From: Fragilariopsis cylindrus CCMP1102
Taxonomy: Eukaryota; Bacillariophyta; Bacillariophyceae; Bacillariales; Bacillariaceae
Length of the DNA: 64,000 nt
Direction of reading: 5' to 3'
Assembly: GCA_900095095.1 (NCBI GenBank)
Contig: FMBT01000297.1
Location: 124,001 to 188,000 of the forward strand
This document shows positions 11,060 through 20,803 of the stretch, piece by piece; position 1 is the first letter of the stretch; every line of letters begins with the position of its first letter. The notes beneath the pieces are model-generated. The model was not told the DNA's origin, searched no databases, and was given only the letters and a program-made list of their open reading frames with translations. The translations under genes were made by a program, and so were the position numbers.

Positions 11060-12667
11060 TTACAATGCTTTCCACCATGATTTGAACCACCATTCGAAAC
11101 CTAAACTTTCCTTTTCTAATTCATCTTCATCTAATTGACCTTCTTTAATACCAGATTCAAATTCCTCCACCGTCCAACCAATATCCTGTAATGCAGTCAC
11201 ATGATCTGTATAGGAGACTTGATGTATTTCACGATATTTTGTTAATTGATCCTTTCTGGCATTTAAATAATCCGGATGGGTACACATATTACGTAATATC
11301 GCCATATATCGTGCCGAACCTTGTTCTCTTCGTTTCCTCGTCCAATGGTCCGCATCGTCAATATAACCGGAGGCTAATAGTACACGTTGTGATTTTAATT
11401 TGGAGACGATATCCCAACTCATCACCGCCTTTAAGGTACGTTCAATGGATTGATGTAATTCTAATAAATGCATTAATTCGGTACGATCCCATCGTACCAA
11501 TTCTACACCCTTCTCGGATTCCGCTTTCACCGAACAACACGATGTTAATTTTCCACGTAATCCTAATCCGGCATGTAACCCCATTTCGGAGATAAATTGT
11601 CCCTCATGGACCAGGTAGGTTGTTTGTCCATCTCGATCCACAATTAAATCACCGGATACGACAAGTCGCACATATCGATTATCCTGATCTTGATGAACGA
11701 TAGTATCACCCTTTTGGAATTTTTCTTTGGTACCCAATCGTACTAATCGAGCAAAATCTGCTTTTTCCATGACATAAAAATGATGATCATATAACTTAGA
11801 TAATCCATTTGATAATTGTTCGGAGAGTATCCAATCCACATATACTTTAGCAACACGCCAGGTATTTAATAATACAAAGACAATATTCCATTGAAATGGC
11901 AACCATAATATACGTCCATGTGGATGAAAGTAGGTAAAGACTAACATAGCAGAACTACCGGCAATAGCTAATATACGTAACTGTAAAAAATCATCCACGG
12001 CATAGGATATTGCTACTAAGACAAAACTACAATGACCAAATACTTCACTAACCTTGTATGTGATATGTCGTGGTGAGATCCATCGTGGTACTGGTAATAA
12101 TCGTGGCTCATTCAACCATAAATTTAATTGATCACGATAGATATAAAATAATTCCTTTATTTGTTTTTGGATTGATTCAAATGTTGCTGCTGTTGTTGTT
12201 GTTGTTGATTTATTATTATATCTATTACTATGTTGTTGTCGACCACCATGACGAGGTGCCAAAGTTGCATTCTGTCGTCGTTTTTTACTGAAGTTGGTGA
12301 CGATTTTATTGTTACTACTAACATTATTACTAAGTCGACTCATCATTCGACGATTATTAGTAGTACCTGTTCTTGTTGTTGCTGTTGTGGAAGAACTACT
12401 GCTCGTTTTTATTGTCATTGAAGAAGGATTTTTTGTTTTTATTGTTGTCATCGACTGGGGAGGACGTATTCTACTTGTACTGCTACTAAATCGTTTTGTC
12501 GTCGTTGATAGTGATATTGACGATGACTGTGTCAACCTCATTGTTGTTGTTGTAGATAATAATGACCTCTTGGTAATGATAGTCGACGTCGACAATGCTG
12601 TTCGTCTAGTCGTGACAAATAATGCAGCACGATTTGCTGCCCCTATCGTAGGAGCAATCATCATCAT
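11060..12667 (-). CDS. Popeye-domain membrane protein with cyclic-nucleotide-binding-like fold
   Basis: Single exon, 535 residues. Residues 1-165 are a Ser/Thr/Asn-rich, basic region (possible organelle presequence or disordered tail). From about 165 comes a Popeye layout: a short amphipathic stretch, then hydrophobic segments (CSFVLVAISYAVDDFLQLRI, LAIAGSSAMLVFTYF, WNIVFVLLNTWRVAKVYVDW), then a cytosolic beta-rich domain with FARLVRLGTKEKFQKGDTIV and VVSGDLIVDRDG, which resemble cyclic-nucleotide-binding domains. The C-terminus is Trp-rich (FEWWFKSWWKAL). Animal POPDC proteins are cAMP-binding membrane effectors; whether this one binds a nucleotide is not shown by the sequence, since I cannot identify the metazoan cAMP-contact motif. 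Next to the Costars gene by position only. Confidence 0.72.
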   Translation of the reverse strand: MMMIAPTIGAANRAALFVTTRRTALSTSTIITKRSLLSTTTTMRLTQSSSISLSTTTKRFSSSTSRIRPPQSMTTIKTKNPSSMTIKTSSSSSTTATTRTGTTNNRRMMSRLSNNVSSNNKIVTNFSKKRRQNATLAPRHGGRQQHSNRYNNKSTTTTTAATFESIQKQIKELFYIYRDQLNLWLNEPRLLPVPRWISPRHITYKVSEVFGHCSFVLVAISYAVDDFLQLRILAIAGSSAMLVFTYFHPHGRILWLPFQWNIVFVLLNTWRVAKVYVDWILSEQLSNGLSKLYDHHFYVMEKADFARLVRLGTKEKFQKGDTIVHQDQDNRYVRLVVSGDLIVDRDGQTTYLVHEGQFISEMGLHAGLGLRGKLTSCCSVKAESEKGVELVRWDRTELMHLLELHQSIERTLKAVMSWDIVSKLKSQRVLLASGYIDDADHWTRKRREQGSARYMAILRNMCTHPDYLNARKDQLTKYREIHQVSYTDHVTALQDIGWTVEEFESGIKEGQLDEDELEKESLGFEWWFKSWWKAL

Positions 12668-12812
12668 TATCGCCTCCTTTCTTTATATGATTGTTTCCAC
12701 TTTTTCTTCTGTTATACTATTTTTACGGGAGCCAGATTGGATCCGATCGAATTGGATTTCGAAATTCTATAGGGTGTGTGTGTGTAGTGTGTTAATTGTT
12801 AATTTTTCTTTT

Positions 12813-12848
<36 letters not shown>

Positions 12849-13411
12849 CGATCGGGAGTTTTTAATCTTCGTACGTATATCTAGCTAGTCACTCAAATCA
12901 ACTCACTAGCTCATTCACTTCAATGAGAGGCTGTTCAATTATTGATGAAGTTTGTCATCCAAGAGATCAAGAACAAAACACCGTTGACAAAACAACACAA
13001 GCAAATGCAATGCAATGGGATAGAAAAAGCGTTCTAAAAGCAAAAAAAGAAGTCGACATCATCGTCACAAGTTGTCGTTGACGCGTCTTTTCACTGATTC
13101 GAAAACATGGTAAAACTTCCTCTGCCGCAAAAGACACGGCATCTGGCATAAAAACTCTGTTTGAATTTGTTTGGTCTTGATTTGTTGCGTCATTGATCTC
13201 ACGCGTCAAAAATTGATTGGTGAATAAAATTCTCGGACATTCTTCTTTTTAAAAACTTCAAGTGCGCGATCGACTCACTGGGAATTGACTCACTCGTGAC
13301 TAAAATGGTGATGCGTTGTGATGACAGGTTTGATGCGATGCTTGTGATGTTGTGATCGGACGACGCATAGCTACCCTGTAGGAGATCTGATGCAACAATG
13401 AATCAATGAAG

Positions 13412-13444
<33 letters not shown>

Positions 13445-13569
13445 CCTGAAGAGGGCATTGGATCAAAAGTGTGTCATCCTTAACTGAAGACTGACTGACT
13501 GACTCCATCATACGATCGTCCGAACGCGGCATACTTTGAAAAATAGATTAGATTAGAATAGAATAGAAT
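12668..13569. other. Divergent intergenic region with microsatellites
   Basis: 900 bases between divergently transcribed genes, so it should hold two promoters. It contains a (TC)n tract at about 12818-12845 and an (ATCA)n tract at 13412-13443. An 80-codon minus-strand ORF at 12967-13209 has no supporting feature. Confidence 0.5.
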
Positions 13570-14205
13570 ATGTCTCGTCGATCTTCTCGTCGGGTGGAGG
13601 CGGCGTCGACGACGACGACGGCATCCTTACCACCTAATATAGAACGTGGTCTTGCATCGTTTGTAGAAGGCAATGAACGTCTCATAGCATCAATGTTATC
13701 AATCGATTTACAGAAAAGGAAAACGGAGGATCATGATAATGAGAATGATAATAGTAACACTACTAAATTACTTGTATCAGCATTATCGGATTGTATTCGA
13801 ATGAATGATTTATCAATTGAAACATTTTTAACACGATTTTTTGATAAATCTGTTTTGAGTGACTATTGTATAAATAAATTAGCAACCAACAATTACAAGG
13901 TTAGTGGAAAGGGTAATGAAGCAATATTAGCAGCACGAATTGGAAAAATTTGGTCGAAACCTGATTTTGAATTATTAAAAGAAATAGAAATAGAAGAGGA
14001 AACTCCTGCTGCTGCTGCTGTTGATGATGTTGATGATGTTGTTGCTGCTGCTACGAAGACAACACCAACAACAACAACGAAGAAGAAGACAGCGTCTTCG
14101 AACGGGACGAAAAAGAAGCGTCAGGAGAAAGATGCTGATGACGTGAATAAGGTCAAGTCTAATAAGAAGTTTAAAAAAGGAGGGAGAGATCAAGAAGAAA
14201 AATGA
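13570..14205 (+). CDS. Small basic, probably nuclear protein with SAP-like motif
   Basis: Single exon, 211 codons. Residues about 20-135 are a folded-looking region (LPPNIERGLASFVEGNERLI ... LSDCIRMNDLSIETFLTRFF), ending in a stretch KLATNNYKVSGKGNEAILAARIGKIW that resembles a SAP helix-turn-helix (leucine, a glycine-turn, then ALAARI-like). The last 60 residues are Lys/Asp/Ala-rich with several basic clusters (KKKR, KSNKKFKKGG). A nuclear DNA- or RNA-associated role is an inference from the SAP-like stretch and basic tail. No family firmly recognised. Confidence 0.6.
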   Translation: MSRRSSRRVEAASTTTTASLPPNIERGLASFVEGNERLIASMLSIDLQKRKTEDHDNENDNSNTTKLLVSALSDCIRMNDLSIETFLTRFFDKSVLSDYCINKLATNNYKVSGKGNEAILAARIGKIWSKPDFELLKEIEIEEETPAAAAVDDVDDVVAAATKTTPTTTTKKKTASSNGTKKKRQEKDADDVNKVKSNKKFKKGGRDQEEK

Positions 14206-14683
14206 TGATGTTGGAAAAATAAATGCTCTTCTGCTATCTAGCAGCAGATAGCATAATAACCGCTGCTGCTGCTTCGGCTGCGGCTGCTGCAAAAGTGGTG
14301 GTGATACTCTCAATGCCTTTGATTCGTGTGGTGGAGGTACAGTTTAAAAATCAAAGTGCAAATTATCTAACACACCATCCTCAATCTCCCGACAAAATTG
14401 AACGAATAAAAATTCCGTCATGGATACGACAATACTAGTTGGTACCACGGACAACAAATATTGCGATCCTTCTTTTAAAATATGATTCTTATACTTAATT
14501 TTAATTGATTTCTTGAAGTTGACTCTTCATTTTAATATAATATACAATACAAGCGCAGTATCTAACGACGTACTATTCTCTCTTTCATACTCCACCAACC
14601 GTTGGAAACGAAGAATGCTTTTGTTATATTCACAAACCCATCCGACCATTTCGTTTTCTGTTCTTCCTGTTCCATCCCCATTC
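14206..14683. other. Intergenic stretch between convergent genes
   Basis: About 480 bases downstream of both neighbours. GCTGCT-type trinucleotide runs occur at 14260-14292. Nothing else supported. Confidence 0.5.
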
Positions 14684-17278
14684 CTAACATTTTCTTCCAA
14701 GTGAATGTCCCTTATCGATATCCGACGCGAACCATTCCGGTCCGCATTTTTGGATTTCTCGTTCAGTTCCCAACGGAAACAAAGGACGTGACACCGACTG
14801 ATCGCTATTGTGGACACTCGTTGGTATACAATCCTCGTCGACGTGTGAAAAAAGAATATCTTTAGTTTGTTGTAATTGAGCAAATGATATAACCATTGGT
14901 TCCATCATAACCCACCTATATATTGGTAGGAATAGAAGATAAAAGAAAACAACGAAATTGAGATATCACAAGGAAGATTTGTTTTTGTTTCTGGGATGAA
15001 GGAAAAACAAAAACAGATAGGATATTTGTCGAAAATATGAGATTCACGTACCATGTAATATCCATGCATGGTGGTTCTGTAATTGAACCATCGTATCGGT
15101 AAAAGTGAATCCCTGGCATCAATGCTTCCGAATACGGATTGAACCGTCGATATTGATTTGTCATAAGAAGATCACGTTCCATTCTTTGTTGTGGTACTGT
15201 GGTCGTCGAATTCAAATAATCATACTGGTTCTCGTTTCTTTTTGGTGTTGTGTGTGTTGTTGTGGTTCTAAGAAGATTGCGTCGTTGCTTTGTCCGACAA
15301 GCATTGGCATGAGTATTATACTCGATTTGGAACAAATTTAACACCTGTTGAAATTCGGTGTTATATCCATCAGATGTTGCTCGAATCATGACACCAATCG
15401 AGGATACCCGTGCAGGATATTTATCCAGATGTGTATGCAGCATTTGAATCTCCGCATCGAATTCTTCTCCTTTGATCGTATTTGCATCGGACAATTAATG
15501 AAGTATTGTGTGAGCACAGCGAGACGAAAAAACTACGAATTTACACCTTCTTTATTATGCACACGCCAACACGTAACCTTCCGATCATACAACCACAATA
15601 GCACGTACCTTCAATAGTATGTTCTCCCGGAACTTTTATATCAAAATTCAATAAATCGGAAAACGGCGTCATAGTACTGCAATATCATCGTGGTATTATA
15701 TTATAAATCAAGAACCTGTATTAGTTATGGATGGAATGATTCAATCCAATCATCATAAATGATAGCGACAGCAATCGGAAACAGCGACAACAGGTAGAAG
15801 AAGCATAGTGTATGTATGTATTCGTCTCAATTTCAACTTACCTCGAATAGCGTGGATAGTCCGCGATCGGAGGACGACCATTGTCACATTCCTCATTTTC
15901 CAGATCTAAACATTGCCGACGATTCATTTCGAGTGATAACTTATGCTGATAGAAAGAATCGATTGGAAGAGGGAACAAAAGACAGCCGATAAGAGTATTG
16001 GTATTTTTGCCGTAATAAAATGAAGTGATTCTGATTCTGATTCAATTCTATTCGATCAGTCCAAGTCAAGTCAAGTAGTACGTACCGGTAAAATTTGACG
16101 GGTGAAATCCTCCGAAGACAATCCTTGATAACCACACTAAAATACCATGATATGGCAATGCACCCCGAGTGATTGAGATCAAATAACACTAAATCGTTAG
16201 TTTTTTGTTTCGATAAACACAACGGTATAAACAACAAACAAACAACAACAAACCACAAAACCACAAAACAACAAAACATCAGTCGTGTCAATCAACGTAC
16301 TTTGGTCCGAATTTCATGATGTGCGTCACAATCACACAACCGATCGTCGAGTAAGGCACAGGGGACACCACCGGTACTGGTCAGATCTTTCGGACTTTGA
16401 CGTCGATCCCGATCACCACACCGATTCAGGAGAGGTTCCTTGTCCTCTAAATGACCTTGGAACGGACCCCAACCCGTGGCCCAGGTAAATTCTTGTAAGG
16501 GATGCTGCGACGTATCCACCCGCGACCAACGTCGTGGACCGTAGTCATTATCATCGGGATCATAATTGAAATAACCTCGTGGTGGATTGTCGGGCACGGG
16601 ATTGACGGGAATATAGGACTGGGTGGGTGCCACGGTCGGAGTGGAGGAGGCACTTGTGGAGGGTGTTGTACTCGGAATCATACTGGGATCTTCCGATGGC
16701 GGTAACGACGGGATCGTACTGGGTGCTACACTGGGTGCATCGGTCGACGGTACCGACGATGGAAATTCGGAGGGAGCAAACGACGGTGTGGTCGAGGGAA
16801 TGTCCGATGGTGGAGGGGAAGGATATATAGACTGGAAAGTTTTTCCTTCGTCACGAGATGATGATGATGCGAACAAATTGCTTTTAGCAGCCGTTAAACC
16901 CAAGAAAGTAATGGCACCACCAATCACCGCAAGAATTGCCGACATGATTAGTATTTTCCAGACTGTAGATAGACGATTATACGCCATGACTATCGATTTG
17001 TTGTTTGATGGATTAGGAGACGGTGCCGCGGTGTGGTTGTTGCTGTTTTCTGAGGTATCATCCGCCGTTGACGTCGTCTCAACTTTTCCGTGTGCATCAT
17101 CGATCGGATTGTGCTTCCTTCCATCATCACCACACTTCTCTTTGGAACTATTGGAAAGTTTGCGATTCTTATTTTTGGAACTATTGGGAAGTTTGCGATT
17201 CTTATATCGTCGACTATTGGGAACTTTGCGATTCTTATAATCGTCGACCGTAGTCTGATGATCGGATCGATTGTCCAT
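14684..17278 (-). CDS. Alpha-type carbonic-anhydrase-like protein lacking the zinc histidines
   Basis: Six exons in transcription order: 17278-16301, 16136-16086, 15945-15842, 15676-15609, 15469-15052, 14915-14684, all with GT donors (mostly GTACGT) and AG acceptors and phases that match, giving 616 residues. The N-terminus has three near copies of a basic unit (NRKLPNSS type), one membrane helix (ILIMSAILAVIGGAITFLGL) and a PSxxPS-rich spacer typical of diatom surface proteins. The rest is an alpha carbonic anhydrase fold: GDRDRRQSPKDL, VPGEHTIEGEEFDAEIQMLH, FYRYDGSITEPPCMDITWWV, SRPLFPLG. Aligned to human CA2, the ligands His94, His96 and His119 fall on Asp, Lys and Gln, so normal zinc binding is not expected. 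Likely a type II membrane CA-related protein. The first in-frame Met is used; the frame is open a little upstream from a TTG. Confidence 0.85.
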
Positions 17279-17890
17279 TGTTTTTTGCGTTGTCGATGTT
17301 CTTATCTTCTGCTTCTGCCTGTTCAAGAAAGTAACTGCAGTTGTTGTTGTTGTCGAACACAGAAAATTATGCTTCTATTATTTCACAAAGAGTTACGGTC
17401 ACCGTCGGAACAGAACGCACAAGTAGTGAATTTCGGCACCGTTTAGTATATCATGCAGTAATGCGACCGTTACTACATTTGACAATCGACAACCACCACT
17501 CCTACCAACTCCATGAATTTTTCATGTTTCGTCTTGTTCTTCCTTTTCCGTGGGAGTGGTTCTTGCTTGCTTGCTTGGATTTAAAACACATACACACGAT
17601 AATTGGGAACAATCCCACTTACCGTAAGTAGGATTTAATTAAAGCGTTTCGATAGATCCCCCGGCGCGAAAATTCAAATAATGAGACTGTAATCGAATAG
17701 AAATTCATCGAATCGAACCTCTGAAGGTTGTGTAACGCACCAAAGTGGTATTAGTGACTTTTTAAAATTCCATTCGTGAACGAAACACACACACATTTTT
17801 TTGCGCGCCGGACTACAAGGAATCTAAAATCTCAGTCCTGTATGTCTGAATTTTCTAGATTGTCCCATCCTATTACAACCTGTTCATCTA
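17279..17890. other. Intergenic stretch
   Basis: About 600 bases upstream of the carbonic-anhydrase-like gene, containing its presumed promoter. No gene supported; short ORFs at 17341-17631 have no features. Confidence 0.5.
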
Positions 17891-18305
17891 TTAGTAGTTT
17901 TGGTACCTTTTCATGTTCGTTTGCCCCCTAATTTGTAGCATTGTTGCTGACACTGATTCTCCATTAAAGTATGTCACTAATCCTTCTTTCATTATATCAC
18001 AAAGTTGTGGATCAACTGTGTTTTCCAATAGATTGATTTGTACACTCTTGTATTTTGCTCCAAATAGGTTCAATGCACTGTAGTATATCATCGTAGTAAT
18101 TTGTCAGGAGTGTCACCAGGCGTACTGCTGCAAGGAAAGCACATATTTCTGATCGAAATGACAATGGATCATTTCCAGATGGTTGTCCATAGCATGATAA
18201 TAATATTTCTCCATCTTCATCTGCAATTACAAACCCCAAGGATCTGTTGAACTCTATTGCCCCACCATCTGTTGCTATGTTGACATTGTTTGTTGATTTT
18301 ATCAA
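17891..18305 (-). mobile_element. Retroelement RNase H fossil, fragment
   Basis: Minus-strand remnant with an RNase H-like start (ATDGGA, then SLGFVIADEDGEIL, then SFRSEICAFLAAVRLV), where the Asp and Glu match RNase H active-site positions. This kind of domain is found at the end of reverse-transcriptase polyproteins. The piece is short and broken at least once. No reverse transcriptase, integrase or terminal repeats were found around it, so the family (LINE or LTR type) cannot be given. Probably old. Confidence 0.55.
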
Positions 18306-19919
18306 TTCATAAATTGTTATTGGTACTGTTAGAAAATCAATTTTTTGACATACTATTTACTACTAGAATATTATTTGGTTCAAAAGCGAAGTATACGTTC
18401 TTCTTCTTCTTCCTCTTCCTCTTCCTCTTCCTCTTCCTGTCCTTCTTCTTCTTCTTCTCCTTCTCCTTTTCCTACTCCTTCTCCTTCTCCTTCTCCTTCT
18501 CCTTCTTCTTCTTCTTCTTCTTCTTCTTCTTCTTCTTCTCAGTAATATCATATAATTGTTGTCCATCTCATCTCAACATCTTGAAATAGAAGTTGGTACA
18601 GCAGCAGCAGTGCCACCCACCAACAGGTATGTTGGAATGATCCGTTTTACGTACGTTCGTATCGCTATGACTCCTATAGAATGTATGTTTCCTTTTAACT
18701 TTGTTTCCTTATTTTACCTTTCCATATACATTATTCTTAGATTGTGAACCTTTGGTTCTTATACATTGTGTAATTTCTATTTACACTATTGTTCTTTTCC
18801 TTATACAATTGTTCTTTGCATAGAGCTGTTTGTCTGCTGCCGTCTGCTATTGGTCTGAAATGGTTTTCTATTGGTCTGATACTGGCGTGTTCTGCGCGGA
18901 TGTGGATCCTTTTTTTGCCCTGTGTGACATTATCCTGTTGGCGCACGGACAATTTTCCCCTACAACGGGAGGAATGCAGTAAAGTACTATCAATTGGTGG
19001 AATTTTCTATCTTCTACAGAAGGGGTTCTTTCCTTTAATCAACCAATCACAATCCATGCTTCGAATCAAGGAGCTTGGATTGGTGTAGGTGATGTAGGCA
19101 ATGACCTGGTACTTATCTAGGGAGAATTTCCACCAAATGGGCTATGTTCACTCATACCTAACATCTAATAATGCTTCTTAAGTATATTGTGGCGAGGCTA
19201 AGATGGAGGTGTATGCATGTGCTACTCAAAAGCATCTATCTCTGGAAGGACCTGAGGAGTGGTAATACAAAATAAATATACAATGCATATCATAATGCCT
19301 GTCTGCCTGCAATATATATCCAGTGATTGATAATGTAATGGGCTGAATTCAATTGACACCGGCATGTTTGAGCTGAATATGAATCACTGGTTGCTGCATT
19401 TCTGAACCCTCTTTTTTATACTCAACAACATGAGATAATAATATAATATTATTACTAACCATGAGAGAATGATGTGCCTATTTTTTGTCCAAATTTTGAT
19501 TTTAAGAGAGGCTTGTTTGTGAAACCACTTCACCACATGTACCACACAATAATATAATGCAATATGTACTATAGGTGGTGGAATAGTTCCAAGAGCTTGT
19601 AGCATATATATGATTTAATTGTAATGGTTCCAAGTTATTTTGGTATCATTCATTTATTTTTTGTAACTTACAGTAAGTTAGTGGGATGTTGTTGTTTTAA
19701 ATGCTTAATGCGAAATTTTATGACGTCTGGCCTGCGTCATTCCTCCATTTCAAATTTTGTTGTTTGAAAATAAAGCAACAACAGCAACAGCAACAATAAA
19801 AAAGTATTGATCGATGCCAACAAGGAAGTATCTAGTACTGGGATTATTACCATTGCCTCTAGAATCAGGACAAGAACTATTGCCAATCAGATTAAAAGTA
19901 TACATTACAAAAAACTACC
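18306..19919. other. Gene-poor stretch with TTC microsatellite
   Basis: 1.6 kb between the RNase H fossil and the Nup188-like gene. The plus strand carries a long interrupted (TTC)n/(TCC)n tract at about 18398-18539. Around 19040-19160 a stretch reading ASNQGAWIGVGDVGNDLVLI looks like decayed transposon-type coding sequence, but it is too short to classify. Confidence 0.45.
18398..18539 (+). repeat. Pyrimidine microsatellite (TTC/CTC)n
   Basis: About 140 bases made almost only of TTC, CTC and TCC triplets on the plus strand. The ORFs it produces (poly-Ser, poly-Phe or, on the other strand, poly-Arg) are artefacts. Confidence 0.9.
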
Positions 19920-20771
19920 ATGTCTGCGAGGACTATATTTGTCGAAGACGATGAGGAAATCTGGAAAAAGATCGTCGAAGCTGATGATTCTGTAACAGCT
20001 CCAGTCCTTTCAAGTTTGGCTGTAAGGTTACAGGAGGATTGGGACATCAAGTCTAACAACAACAACAACAACCCAGTCTCCTCGATATCGGACTACGAAT
20101 CTTGTTGGAGATGTCTCATAGACAATAATAATAACAAAACCCGGTTTGCATATTCGAACGCATCTACCAAAGCTATCGACGGGACTGTATCTAACGACGA
20201 TACGAGTAGTAGTAGTACTATTCCGGAGGCATTTAAAACAGACGAGGGAGAAAAACATATAAGTGCAATAACTTCTCTACTAGGTCTTTCCCGAAAACGA
20301 GCGGTACAAGTGACAATGGGTGCATTGCGAGCAGTTGATACTACAAGTAGCAGTAGCAGTAGCAGTAGCCACCAAAATCAAAATAAAGAGAATGACGACG
20401 AATATAGTAATAACGACAATTTTTCGTCATTGTTGGGTAGTCGTGAGCTGATCGTGAAGACGATGACGTACCATCATCGACAACGATCGGCACGGTTATC
20501 AATATTGACGGAATGTTTGCGTCTCGAACAAGATGAATCCTATCCGATTCGTGACATCGTCACGAAAGAATTGTTGGATCCATTAGATTCAAGTTTTTCA
20601 AATAATACTGCTGCTGCTGCTGCTGCTGCTACTGCTACTGCTACTGTTAATGCAAGGGGTCTATTCAAGAGTTTGTTGATTGTTTCGTATCGACCAAATC
20701 CCGCAATTACCCGTGAATCCCTCGAACCAATCAAGGTCCTTCGAATTAACAAGACTGTCACAACACTTATC

Positions 20772-20803
<32 letters not shown>

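Noticed and set aside
12294-12884. 196-codon plus-strand hydrophobic ORF
   Set aside because: Antisense of the Ser/Thr-rich start of the Popeye gene; poly-Val and poly-Leu come from ACA/ACT repeats read backwards.
12967-13209. 80-codon minus-strand ORF upstream of the Popeye gene
   Set aside because: No motif, no homology recalled and it lies in a promoter-like divergent region.
16623-17240. 205-codon plus-strand ORF with Gly/Ser-rich repeats
   Set aside because: It is the antisense of the PSxxPS and basic-repeat exon of the carbonic-anhydrase-like gene; its repeats are the mirror of those.
18290-18589. Poly-Phe, poly-Ser and poly-Arg ORFs
   Set aside because: Products of the TTC microsatellite in different frames.
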